Below, one piece after another: positions 1 to 8,379 of a DNA stretch of 64,000 nt. Each line of letters starts with the position of its first letter. Positions within the stretch are counted from its first letter, which is position 1. Both the position numbers and the translations under genes were made by a program. This DNA is from Paraburkholderia phytofirmans OLGA172 (GTDB lineage: Bacteria; Pseudomonadota; Gammaproteobacteria; Burkholderiales; Burkholderiaceae): NCBI RefSeq assembly GCF_001634365.1, contig NZ_CP014579.1:1426001-1490000 (forward strand), written 5' to 3'. The notes under the pieces are model-generated. The model saw only the letters and a program-made list of their open reading frames with translations, was not told where the DNA came from and searched no databases.

Positions 1-1052
1 GTGGTGCCGCAGCATTGGCCAGCGCTGTGCTACCCATGTCGTCATGGGCCGCCGCCGGCTCGGTGACCATCACCGACGGAGGTGGAGCGTGGGGCGCCGC
101 GCAGCGCAAGGCATATTTCGAACCGTTCGAAAAGGAAACGGGTATTCGTGTAGACCTCGTGCCCTATGCGCTTCCGGGCAAGCTGAAAGCGAGCGTGCTC
201 GCGGGTTCTCCCGTTGCCGACGTAGTCGACCTGACGGGAGCGAAGCTGCCGGAATTCAGCCGCAGCAATCTGCTTCTGCCGATAGACTTTAAGGCATTCG
301 ATCCGCAGGACCTGGCGGCGCTAAAACCGGTGCCGGCCCACCCGTATGGCGTTCCGTCCTTATTCGGATCGATCGTTCTCGCCTACGCAGACAGTGTTGC
401 GAAGTCTCGCGCGCCCGCCACATGGAAGGACTTCTGGGATTCGAAGTTGTTCGTCGGCCAGCGCACGCTCGCCGACGGAGGCGCTTTCCCCGGCGGGGGT
501 ACCTTTGAGATTGCATTAATGGCGGATGGCGTGACTCACGACAAAATCTATCCGATCGACTGGAAACGTGCGTTCAAGAGTTTGGACCGGATCAAACCGG
601 ACATGGCCAGATTCTGGTCAGGTATGGCCGAACCTGTGCAGATGCTGGTGGACGGTAACGCCACCATCGCCAGCGCCTACAACGGGCGCGTTAGCGACAT
701 GCAGGCTAAGGGTGCAAAGATCGCATTTAGCTGGAGGGATGGCATTCTCAGTTGGGATCACTGGGTTGTCCCGAAGGGCTCCGCCAACGCGGCAAACGCC
801 ATGAAATTTATTGCTTTCGCGACTCGGGCAGATCGCCAGGCTGAGTTCGCCACTTTGATTAACTATGGGCCGACGAACAGCCGCGCGTTTGCCCACATGA
901 CGCCCGAGCGGATTAGTCAGATGCCTTCGGCGCCAGCCGTTCGGGACTTGCAACTGGCCACAAATTACGAGTGGTGGGCAGCCGAGGCGTCACCTGGCGT
1001 CAGCAATGAAACGCTCGCGACGCAGCTTTGGGAAAAGTGGTTGCAAAGCTGA
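1..1052 (+). CDS. ABC transporter periplasmic substrate-binding protein (5' end outside window)
   Basis: The reading frame is open from the window edge, and its first visible residues (G-A-A-A-L-A-S-A-V-L then A-A-A-G-S) read as the hydrophobic core and cleavage region of a signal peptide, so the true start lies upstream. The mature part has the look of the PotD/SBP_bac_8 class that binds polyamines, iron or small organic ions: a T-D-G-G-G-A-W-G start, an F-E-K-E-T-G-I segment and a Trp-rich C-terminal half ending in L-W-E-K-W. The permease gene follows after 33 bases, so both belong to one importer. No ATPase gene is visible; it is probably upstream. The substrate cannot be told. Confidence 0.85.
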   Translation, partial: GAAALASAVLPMSSWAAAGSVTITDGGGAWGAAQRKAYFEPFEKETGIRVDLVPYALPGKLKASVLAGSPVADVVDLTGAKLPEFSRSNLLLPIDFKAFDPQDLAALKPVPAHPYGVPSLFGSIVLAYADSVAKSRAPATWKDFWDSKLFVGQRTLADGGAFPGGGTFEIALMADGVTHDKIYPIDWKRAFKSLDRIKPDMARFWSGMAEPVQMLVDGNATIASAYNGRVSDMQAKGAKIAFSWRDGILSWDHWVVPKGSANAANAMKFIAFATRADRQAEFATLINYGPTNSRAFAHMTPERISQMPSAPAVRDLQLATNYEWWAAEASPGVSNETLATQLWEKWLQS

Positions 1053-1085
1053 TCGTTACATGGCCGGTCAACAGGAGAAGAGTTC

Positions 1086-2873
1086 GTGAATCACCAGTCA
1101 ACGATGCAACACCCGGCGTTAGAGAAAACCTTGTCCCGCCTGTTTCCGGCGGGACGCCCCTATATGCTGCTGCTTCCGGCCGCATTATTGGTGACAGTGT
1201 TTCTGTGGATTCCCGTCGCCGGGACATTGCTCGATAGCGTGCACTCTTCTGCAGGCTGGTCGCTGCGCGCTTACGAAGAGCTGTTGGGCGGCGCCTTCAG
1301 GCATATCTTTTTCTCCACGGTCGTCAATAGCGTTTGGGTGACGCTTGGGTGCTTATGCCTTGGTGTGCCAACGTCGTATTGTATGGCGCGAATCAACCGG
1401 CCTTGGCTGCTCACACTTACGGTGCTCGCAGTCACTGGACCGTTTTTCGTTAGCGCGCTGATACGAAGCTACTCATGGGTGGTCGTGCTTGGAAACAACG
1501 GCCTGGTGAACGGGGCACTGTTGAGTTTGCACCTGATCGACCAGCCGGTACGGCTTGCCTATACCCATCTGGGTATGATTGTCGCGATGGTGCAGGTCGA
1601 GCTCCCGCTTTTTATCCTGCCGGCCTACAGCGTGATGCGTCGTGTTCCCCCGGACCTGAGGCGCTCGGCTCAGAGTCTTGGCAGCGACCCGGTTACGGCC
1701 TTCCTCACAGTCTTTCTACCTTTAGCCGCGCCAGGCGTGATTGCGGGTTGTGCGCTTGTATTCATGACCTCTCTCGGTTTCTACGAAACGCCAGCCTTGC
1801 TTGGGCCGCCGGGGACGTATTTCCTCAGTCAGGCGATCGAGGTCCGTGTGAACAGTCTCGCAGACCAATCGGGTGCCGCCGCCCATGCTGTTGTGCTACT
1901 CGTGCTGGTAGGAGGGCTTACCTCTGCGTGCATGTCGCCGTTGCTCCTGGCGTTGAGTTCGACGTCGGCGCAGCAGTCGGCAAGCCCGTCGTCCGGATTG
2001 AAATCGGGGATGCAGCGTTTCTACGGGGCTGTTGCCCATTCGATCGAACGTGTCGTGCGCAGGCTAGCGAGGTTTAGATGGCCAATCGCCATTTCCATCG
2101 CGAGCTTCACGTTCATGCTGCTGATCGTCCCGCTGCTCATCCTGTTCCCATTGGCCTTCAGTTCGGCGCCCTTTGTTTCCTTTCCTCCGCCTGGTCTGTC
2201 GGCGAAGTGGTTCACCAGCTACCTGAGCTCCGCTCAGTGGGTTGATTCCACGCTACAGTCCTTGTTCATCGGACTGACATCAGCCGCTCTGGCCACTGTT
2301 GCAGGAGGGCTGGCCGTACTTGGCGGCGCCCGACTCTCGGCGAAGCTTCGCCTCGCCGTGTTTGTCAACGGTGCGGTTCCGCTTGTGATATCGCCGATCG
2401 TGATGGCGGTAGCGATGTTCTATCTGGCAGCAAGGCTGGGACTCATCGGTTCTCCGCTGGCTTTCATCAGCGCTTACGCGGTCATGGGCTTGCCCTATCC
2501 GATTTTCGTCATCGGGGCTGCTCTCACCCGGCTCGATCCATCGCTGTCACGCGCGGCGACCTCACTCGGCGCGACGGCACCTGTCGTGTTGCGGACTGTA
2601 ATAGTCCCACTACTTGGAGCGGCCATCCTCAGCGGATTCGTTTTTGCCTTTCTGATTGGCTTTAATGACGTAGACGTGGCTCTGTTCCTGAATTCATCTT
2701 CGATGAAGACGCTGCCTCTCCTGATGCTGGAGGACATTCGCGAGGAGATCACGCCGCGGCCGGCTGCGGTGGCTGTGGTCCTGATTTTTGGCACGGCCTC
2801 GTTTTTCCTGGTCTGTTCTGTCATGCGGAAAATCTATCGGAAAATTTTGGATTTTGTTAGAAATTTCTACTAG
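1086..2873 (+). CDS. ABC transporter permease, two permease domains fused in one chain
   Basis: This 595-residue inner-membrane protein contains two complete permease halves. The first has an EAA-type loop near residues 187-221 (S-L-G-S-D-P then L-P-L-A-A-P-G); the second has one near 480-515 (S-L-G-A-T-A-P then V-P-L-L-G-A). About twelve hydrophobic segments can be counted, where the PotB/PotC type usually has two separate six-helix proteins. The start is a GTG preceded by AGGAGA eight bases upstream. It follows the binding protein closely and ends with a run of basic residues. It should form the whole channel of the importer and dock to an ATPase encoded outside the window. Confidence 0.87.
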   Translation: MNHQSTMQHPALEKTLSRLFPAGRPYMLLLPAALLVTVFLWIPVAGTLLDSVHSSAGWSLRAYEELLGGAFRHIFFSTVVNSVWVTLGCLCLGVPTSYCMARINRPWLLTLTVLAVTGPFFVSALIRSYSWVVVLGNNGLVNGALLSLHLIDQPVRLAYTHLGMIVAMVQVELPLFILPAYSVMRRVPPDLRRSAQSLGSDPVTAFLTVFLPLAAPGVIAGCALVFMTSLGFYETPALLGPPGTYFLSQAIEVRVNSLADQSGAAAHAVVLLVLVGGLTSACMSPLLLALSSTSAQQSASPSSGLKSGMQRFYGAVAHSIERVVRRLARFRWPIAISIASFTFMLLIVPLLILFPLAFSSAPFVSFPPPGLSAKWFTSYLSSAQWVDSTLQSLFIGLTSAALATVAGGLAVLGGARLSAKLRLAVFVNGAVPLVISPIVMAVAMFYLAARLGLIGSPLAFISAYAVMGLPYPIFVIGAALTRLDPSLSRAATSLGATAPVVLRTVIVPLLGAAILSGFVFAFLIGFNDVDVALFLNSSSMKTLPLLMLEDIREEITPRPAAVAVVLIFGTASFFLVCSVMRKIYRKILDFVRNFY

Positions 2874-3164
2874 GAGAAAGCGGACCTATTCAGGTTATTT
2901 AAATGGTCAGCGAATCTCGTACGTTGGATGAGTGGGACGGAACACGTGGTGCCGTGGCCCCAGCTTGCGGCGGAGGCGGAGCCGTTCCACCTGAAGGATT
3001 CTCTCGGGTCAATCGGGTGAACGCTGGCCATGGTCTGCCGGGAGCAGTTCGACCGTAGGCGGCGAACCGGCACGCCGACCTTCAGAACAGGTGTGCGCAT
3101 CAATTCTCATTAAGCTCAAATTATGTAGTAGTACGACGTATCTGGAAGAGACATTTCAACTACT
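2874..3164. other. Short gap before IS element, no recognised gene
   Basis: This stretch of 291 bases between the permease stop and the IS630 element holds only short open frames. A plus-strand frame near 2905-3010 reads plausibly as a protein tail, but I recognise no family, so I call nothing. Debris of a gene cut by the insertion sequence is possible. Confidence 0.4.
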
Positions 3165-3166
3165 TA

Positions 3167-4269
3167 CTCATAAGTCAGAAACATAGCGGACAGATGGGTG
3201 CCTGAAGAAGGAGCGCACGAGAGTTGGGTCTCGTCCAATTTGAGCAAGCTGCTCGTGGATTCGCGGACCCAGCTTTTCGCCTTTTCGCAACGGGCGTCGC
3301 GCAACGCCTGTGCGCTTGACGTGACTCCACACCAGCTCATCCGGATTGAGGTCTGGTGCGTAACCCGGCAGGAAGTGCAAAGTCAGTTTTCCTTGCGTGC
3401 TGTCGACATATTCCTTGACGATGGCTTTCCTATGGGCAGGCAATCCGTCGACGACCAGATGAACCGCCTTGCGGCGGTTGAACATCAACTTCCTGAGCAA
3501 CGTCACGAACAACTCACCGCTGAGTCCACCTTCGTACGTTGCAAACCAGAAGGCCCCCTTCGAGTTGACAGCAGATGCCGCGCTCATACTTTGCCTCTGA
3601 CCCGGTCGGTCGACGACTGGCGTTTCGCCGCGTTGCGCCCAGGTCCTGCCATGCACGGAATCGGCCCTAAAGCCGGATTCGTCCCAGAAGAAGATGTCGG
3701 CATTTTCCTCGCGAGCTTGCCTGACAATGGCCGGATACGTGTCGTGCTGCCAGCGCTCGATCGCCTCCGGATCTCGCTGGTAAGCGCGCTGCAACGGCTT
3801 TTGTGGCGTCAGGTTCAAGCGCGCGAGCATCGCGCCGATCGACGCCAGGCTCAACGTGACATCGAACTCCCGCTGCACCAGTTCGCGTACCAGATTGCGC
3901 GTCCACAGGCCGAAGTCAAATCCATACTGCATCGGGTTCTTGCCATTGATCCAGCGCAGCACCTGCCGTTCCTGTGCGTGCGTAAGCTTTCGAGGGCGCC
4001 CTGTGCCTTTGGTCGAGAGCAGCACACGCAGGCCGCGGCCGCGACCACGTGCCTGAGCCCGGATCTTGTATGCCCAGGATCGATGCATTCCAAACGAGGC
4101 TGCAACATCGTCCGGCTGCTCCCCCTCAGCCATGCGTCGAACTGCCAGGATGCGCATCTCTTCTAGCGTGTTGTGAGCCAGGCTCCGGCCGTCTCGTTTC
4201 ATGAGCGATCCTGTCAGTTGCCCTCGCTCAAGCATAGACCATATGTCTGCTAAATTCCTGACTTATGAG
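3167..4269 (-). mobile_element. IS630-family insertion sequence, complete
   Basis: The element is about 1.1 kb with one transposase gene. Its ends are inverted repeats: the outer 12 bases, CTCATAAGTCAG, are identical on both sides, and about 22 of the first 26 match. Both ends are flanked by TA (3165-3166 and 4270-4271), which fits the TA target duplication of the IS630/Tc1 group. The transposase stop codon lies inside the repeat at the 3167 end. The other end lies 19 bases upstream of the porin start codon. Confidence 0.9.
3168..4202 (-). CDS. IS630-family DDE transposase
   Basis: The protein has an N-terminal helix-turn-helix region of IS630 type (D-D-V-A-A-S-F-G-M-H-R-S) followed by a DDE catalytic core. 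The three acidic residues are visible in F-F-W-D-E-S-G-F, V-V-D-G-L-P-A-H and L-N-P-D-E-L-V-W, about residues 174, 252 and 289 of this start. I chose the ATG at 4202 because AGGA stands six bases upstream; an ATG 33 bases further upstream is also in frame but has no clear ribosome site. The frame is intact, so the element may still be active. Confidence 0.9.
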   Translation of the reverse strand: MKRDGRSLAHNTLEEMRILAVRRMAEGEQPDDVAASFGMHRSWAYKIRAQARGRGRGLRVLLSTKGTGRPRKLTHAQERQVLRWINGKNPMQYGFDFGLWTRNLVRELVQREFDVTLSLASIGAMLARLNLTPQKPLQRAYQRDPEAIERWQHDTYPAIVRQAREENADIFFWDESGFRADSVHGRTWAQRGETPVVDRPGQRQSMSAASAVNSKGAFWFATYEGGLSGELFVTLLRKLMFNRRKAVHLVVDGLPAHRKAIVKEYVDSTQGKLTLHFLPGYAPDLNPDELVWSHVKRTGVARRPLRKGEKLGPRIHEQLAQIGRDPTLVRSFFRHPSVRYVSDL

Positions 4270-4288
4270 TAATCTAAAGTGAACTTCG

Positions 4289-5458
4289 ATGAAAAAATCG
4301 CTTATTGCATTGGGTGTTTTGAGCGCGTTTGCTGGCGCTGCGCATGCGCAAAGCAGCGTCACGTTGTATGGCCTCATCGACGAAGGGCTGGACTATACAA
4401 ATAACGTTGGGGGGCACAGCCTCTACGCCCTGTCAAGCGGCGACGCGCAAGGTTCGCGCTGGGGCATGAAGGGCGCGGAAGACCTGGGTGGCGGTCTATC
4501 GGCGATCTTCCGGTTGGAAAGCGGTTTGAATGTGAACAACGGCAAGTTTGCGCAGGAAGGGCAAGAGTTTGGCCGTCAGGCTTACGTCGGTGTGGCTAGC
4601 ACAACGATCGGTACGCTTACGCTCGGCCGCCAATACGATTCCCTTGTTGACTATTTGGCTCCGCTGACCGCCAACGGTAACTGGGGCGGCGCAATGTTCT
4701 CGCACCCCTATGACAATGACAACACGGACAACTCGTTTCGTATCAACAATGCGGTCAAGTACACCAGCGTCGACTATGCGGGCTTCACGTTCGGCGGAGC
4801 ATATGCCTTCAGCAACTCAACCAATTTCGCGGTCAACCGTGCGCAGAGCGTAGGCGCACAATATATCAATGGCCCTCTGAACGTTGCCGCTGCATACCTG
4901 AACGTCGATAGCCCTAATAATGGCTCCGCCGGGGCCGTTGCGAATCTCGGTTCGAGCGGCACCGATGGCAGTTGGACTGCGGCTCGTCAGCGCGTATTCG
5001 GAGTGGGCATCAACTACACGATTGCCTCTGCAACACTCACCTTCGTGTACACCCATACGCAGCTGTCGCAACCAACGGCGACTGAGTACGCTAACCTGAC
5101 CCCGAGCCCGACACTCGGTGCAGCATCGTCGCTCAAGTTTAACAACTTCGAGGTGAACGCCAAGTATCAGTTTACGCCGTCGTTTTTCGTGGGCGGCATG
5201 TACACCTATACCCAGGCTTCATACGATGGCACGGCGGGTAATAGCGCCAAGCCGAAGTACCATCAGTTTGGTCTGATAGCCGACTACAACCTGTCGAAGC
5301 GGACCGACGTGTATGTTCAGGGCAGCTACGTCAAGGTTGCGAGTGCTTCCGACGTAGCGGGCACCGGGCTGGAGTTTGCCGCGAATCCGGACGCCGCGGG
5401 TCCTTCGTCGAGCAGCAAGCAGGTTATGGCTCGGGTCGGTATTCGTCAGCGGTTCTAA
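4289..5458 (+). CDS. Trimeric outer-membrane porin, Burkholderia type
   Basis: This is a 389-residue general porin of the Gram-negative porin_4 family. The signal peptide covers residues 1-20 (M-K-K-S-L-I to A-H-A, cut before Q-S-S), followed by the family start V-T-L-Y-G-L-I-D-E-G-L and the S-R-W-G-M-K-G-A-E-D-L-G-G-G motif. The chain ends in an aromatic residue (R-Q-R-F), the signal for BAM-dependent insertion. The gene lies immediately after the IS630 element, so its native promoter is probably displaced; expression would depend on an outward promoter of the element. It may serve the BVMO cluster downstream. Confidence 0.93.
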   Translation: MKKSLIALGVLSAFAGAAHAQSSVTLYGLIDEGLDYTNNVGGHSLYALSSGDAQGSRWGMKGAEDLGGGLSAIFRLESGLNVNNGKFAQEGQEFGRQAYVGVASTTIGTLTLGRQYDSLVDYLAPLTANGNWGGAMFSHPYDNDNTDNSFRINNAVKYTSVDYAGFTFGGAYAFSNSTNFAVNRAQSVGAQYINGPLNVAAAYLNVDSPNNGSAGAVANLGSSGTDGSWTAARQRVFGVGINYTIASATLTFVYTHTQLSQPTATEYANLTPSPTLGAASSLKFNNFEVNAKYQFTPSFFVGGMYTYTQASYDGTAGNSAKPKYHQFGLIADYNLSKRTDVYVQGSYVKVASASDVAGTGLEFAANPDAAGPSSSSKQVMARVGIRQRF

Positions 5459-5548
5459 TCATAGAAAGCGCGCTCCGGCGCGAGACAATCCGCCGGATCA
5501 GAGAAACTCGCCGCTCTATCGCGGCGCCCGTCGAGCGGAGAGTCAAAT

Positions 5549-6436
5549 ATGAGGCAGTTCATCACTCCCAGCGAACTCCCTAAGTGGGTGCCCGGAGAAC
5601 TGCTGCGATCCAGCGAGGGTCTCGGATGGAACGGCGTGGGTCTACGCGCCTACCGCTACGAGCCGCTTGATGTGCCGGTACCGGGGATGGTGGACTTCAT
5701 GATCGTGTCCTACAAGCGCGGCAGCACACGCATGGAGCGCCGCTTTGAGGGGCGTTGGACCCGAACCCACTGCCACCCCGGTGACATATCCTTGCTCACC
5801 CGCTCCCAGGAGTCGCACTGGCACTGGACGGGCGAGATCGAAGTCGCGCACGCCTACCTCTCCGACTCGCTTGTGTCCAAGGTCGCGGCCGATGTGCTTG
5901 AGCGTCCAATTGCGGACGTACGGCTCCACGATCTCCTGCAAACGAAGGACGCGGTCGTCTCAAGTATTATCGACACTATTGCCCAGGAGGCTGGCAGTTG
6001 TGCGGTTGGTGGCGCGCTTTACGTCGAGGCTCTTAGCACGCAGCTTGCTGTTCATCTGCTGCGCAACTACGCTTGCGTGTCGTACCGTGAACCGGCCCAT
6101 CAAGGTGGGCTGCCGCAGGCTCTCTGTCGCCGACTCGTCGAGTACATCGAAACACGTCTTCACGAGGGCATCACGCTGGAGGATCTGGCTGGCATGAGTG
6201 GAATGGGAACCTGGACGCTGGGCCGGCGCTTTCGCCAGTCGTTTGGCAAGGCACCCCACGCTTACATCATGGAGCTGCGCGTATTACGAGCCAGGCGCCT
6301 GCTGTCGCAGGGCGCCATGCCGGTCAAGGCGATTGCGTCGGCCTGTGGCTTTGCCGACCAGGCGCACATGACACGCGTCATGAACTGCAGGTTGGGTGTG
6401 ACGCCCGCAGCATTGCGCCGCCAGGGCACCGCCTGA
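5549..6436 (+). CDS. AraC-family transcriptional regulator
   Basis: This 295-residue regulator has an effector-type N-terminal domain and a C-terminal AraC DNA-binding domain over roughly residues 190-290. The two helix-turn-helix units are visible as I-T-L-E-D-L-A-G-M-S-G-M-G and P-V-K-A-I-A-S-A-C-G-F-A-D-Q-A-H-M-T-R, followed by the usual L-G-V-T-P-A-A-L-R-R end. It stands in tandem before the BVMO gene, and the gap between them holds a two-turn-spaced direct repeat suited to AraC binding. It most likely activates the BVMO-hydrolase-EthD genes in response to their substrate. Confidence 0.92.
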   Translation: MRQFITPSELPKWVPGELLRSSEGLGWNGVGLRAYRYEPLDVPVPGMVDFMIVSYKRGSTRMERRFEGRWTRTHCHPGDISLLTRSQESHWHWTGEIEVAHAYLSDSLVSKVAADVLERPIADVRLHDLLQTKDAVVSSIIDTIAQEAGSCAVGGALYVEALSTQLAVHLLRNYACVSYREPAHQGGLPQALCRRLVEYIETRLHEGITLEDLAGMSGMGTWTLGRRFRQSFGKAPHAYIMELRVLRARRLLSQGAMPVKAIASACGFADQAHMTRVMNCRLGVTPAALRRQGTA

Positions 6437-6470
6437 ACGCCGCCGGTGCGCGCCAGCCGCCTCACGTTTT

Positions 6471-6503
6471 CGTTCAAGACTTTCACCCACCCGTTCAAGA
6501 TTT
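6471..6503. promoter_or_regulatory. Candidate AraC-type operator: direct repeat, 21-base period
   Basis: CGTTCAAGACTT at 6471 recurs as CGTTCAAGATTT at 6492, exactly 21 bases (two helical turns) later on the same face of the DNA. AraC-family activators typically bind such tandem half-sites next to the -35 region. The pair ends about 67 bases before the BVMO start. Confidence 0.6.
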
Positions 6504-6569
6504 GCGCGGACACGGTTCGTATCCTTGCATCACGGTCGTTGCAGTGACCGGAACAAGGAGACAAACACC

Positions 6570-8225
6570 ATGAACGCTCCCACGCATTCTTCGAATCTGT
6601 CCAACCCAGACCGTGCCGATGGGGTAACCCGGCTCGACGCCGTCGTTATCGGTGCCGGTGTGGCCGGCCTCTACCAGCTGCACCGTCTGCGCGAGATGGG
6701 GCTTACCGTCCGGGCCTACGACGCCGCGTCGGGTGTCGGAGGCACCTGGTACTGGAACCGCTACCCGGGTGCCCGCTTCGACTCGCAGGTCGAGGTTTAC
6801 CAATACTGGTTCTCGGAAGAACTCTACAAGTCGTGGAAGCCCAGCGAGCGTTTTCCGGCCCAGCCCGAAACCGAGCAGTGGCTCAACTTCGTGGCCGACC
6901 GGCTCGACCTGAAGAAGGATATCCAGTTCAACACGCGCATCGCATCGGCCCACTACAATGAAGACACCCAGCGCTGGATCATCACCACCGACAAGGGCGA
7001 GCAGATCGACGCGCAGTACCTCGTCGCCTGCTGCGGCATGCTGTCCGCACCGCTCACGGACCGCTTTCCCGGCCAGTCCAGCTTCAACGGGCAGATTTTC
7101 CACACCGGTCTCTGGCCCAAGGAGCCGGTAGACCTCAAGGGCAAGCGCGTGGCGGTGGTGGGCACCGGTGCGACCGGTATCCAGGTGATCCAGACGATTG
7201 CCCCAGAAGTCGGCTCGATGAAGATCTTCGTGCGCACGCCGCAGTACGTGGTTCCGATGAAGAACCCCAAGTACAGCCAGGCCGAGTGGGACCAGTGGGG
7301 TGCGCAGTTTCACGAGTTGAAGAAGCGGGTGCGCGGAACCTTTGCTGGTTTTCACTATGACTTTGAGAGCGGGCCTTGGGCCGGGAAGACCCCCGAGCAG
7401 CGCCTCGCCGTGCTGGAGAAGTTCTGGGAGGAGGGCTCGCTGGCAATGTGGCTGGCCACCTTCGCCGAGATGTTCTTTGACGAGGCCGTCAGCCACGACG
7501 TGTCGGAGTTCGTGCGCGGCAAGATGCGCGAGCGGCTGCATCACGACCCGGCGTTGTGCAAGCTGCTGATCCCCACCGACTACGGCTTCGGCACGCACCG
7601 CGTTCCGCTGGAGAACAAGTACCTCGAGGTCTACCTCCAGGACAACGTCGAGGCGGTCGACTGCCGCCAGTCGCCCATCGAGTGCGTGGTGCCCGAAGGC
7701 ATCAGGACGGCCGACGGCAAGGTCCACGAGGTGGACGTGATCATCCTGGCCGTGGGCTTCGACGCCGGCTCCGGCGCGTTGAGCCGCATCGATCTGCGCG
7801 GGCGTGGTGGCCGCTCGCTCAGGGCGCAGTGGCAGCAGGAGATTCGCACGGCGATGGGGCTGCAGGTTCACGGCTACCCCAACCTGTTTACCACCGGTGC
7901 ACCGCTGGCGCCCTCGGCGGCGCTGTGCAACATGACTACATGCCTGCAGCAGCAGGTGGACTGGATCACCGACTGCATCGACTACGCGCGCAAGCACGGC
8001 AAGCGGGTCGTCGAAGCCACGCAGGCGTTCGAGGACCAATGGGTCGCCCACCATGACGAGACGGCCGCTGCCACTCTAGTGGTCAAGACCTACTCCTGGT
8101 ACATGGGCTCCAACGTGGAGGGCAAACCACGACGCCTCCTGTCCTACATCGGCGGCGTTGGCAATTACCACCGCCAATGCGACGAACTGGCGGCCAGTGG
8201 CTACCCCGGCTTTGCGATGAGCTGA
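6570..8225 (+). CDS. Flavin-containing Baeyer-Villiger monooxygenase (type I)
   Basis: The enzyme should insert an oxygen next to a ketone carbonyl using FAD, NADPH and O2, giving an ester or lactone. The FAD-binding G-A-G-V-A-G lies at residues 28-33, the second Rossmann motif G-T-G-A-T-G at 198-203, and the type I BVMO fingerprint F-N-G-Q-I-F-H-T-G-L-W-P at 172-183. The 551-residue length fits cyclohexanone-monooxygenase-type enzymes. I chose the ATG at 6570 because AAGGAGA stands just upstream; the longer frame from 6525 lacks a site. It follows an AraC gene and precedes a hydrolase that could open the product. The ketone substrate is unknown. Confidence 0.94.
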   Translation: MNAPTHSSNLSNPDRADGVTRLDAVVIGAGVAGLYQLHRLREMGLTVRAYDAASGVGGTWYWNRYPGARFDSQVEVYQYWFSEELYKSWKPSERFPAQPETEQWLNFVADRLDLKKDIQFNTRIASAHYNEDTQRWIITTDKGEQIDAQYLVACCGMLSAPLTDRFPGQSSFNGQIFHTGLWPKEPVDLKGKRVAVVGTGATGIQVIQTIAPEVGSMKIFVRTPQYVVPMKNPKYSQAEWDQWGAQFHELKKRVRGTFAGFHYDFESGPWAGKTPEQRLAVLEKFWEEGSLAMWLATFAEMFFDEAVSHDVSEFVRGKMRERLHHDPALCKLLIPTDYGFGTHRVPLENKYLEVYLQDNVEAVDCRQSPIECVVPEGIRTADGKVHEVDVIILAVGFDAGSGALSRIDLRGRGGRSLRAQWQQEIRTAMGLQVHGYPNLFTTGAPLAPSAALCNMTTCLQQQVDWITDCIDYARKHGKRVVEATQAFEDQWVAHHDETAAATLVVKTYSWYMGSNVEGKPRRLLSYIGGVGNYHRQCDELAASGYPGFAMS

Positions 8226-8379
8226 TCGAACCGCACCTCTGCCTGGTCGGGCTTGCAGAGCGGCGTGAAGCCGGGTGTGGCGCGCGCATGGGTGTGAATA
8301 GCTGACTTCATTCGCCCGTCACGCAGACTGCATCTTGCAGGTTCGACCACCTATCCATCCGGCACTTCAAGGCATCGTC

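Noticed and set aside
5460..5490. Short GC dyad CGCGC-TCCG-GCGCG after the first porin
   Set aside because: The stem is only five bases and common by chance in this composition.
6510..6530. Possible sigma-54 promoter before the first BVMO (GGTTCGTATCCTTGC)
   Set aside because: The GG and GC are 11 bases apart instead of 10 and the -24 part is poor; AraC control is better supported.
6495..8054. A 519-codon open frame on the minus strand opposite the first BVMO
   Set aside because: It has no family motif and odd composition rich in Val, Leu, Arg and His, as expected for the antisense of a GC-rich gene; the plus strand has a full BVMO.
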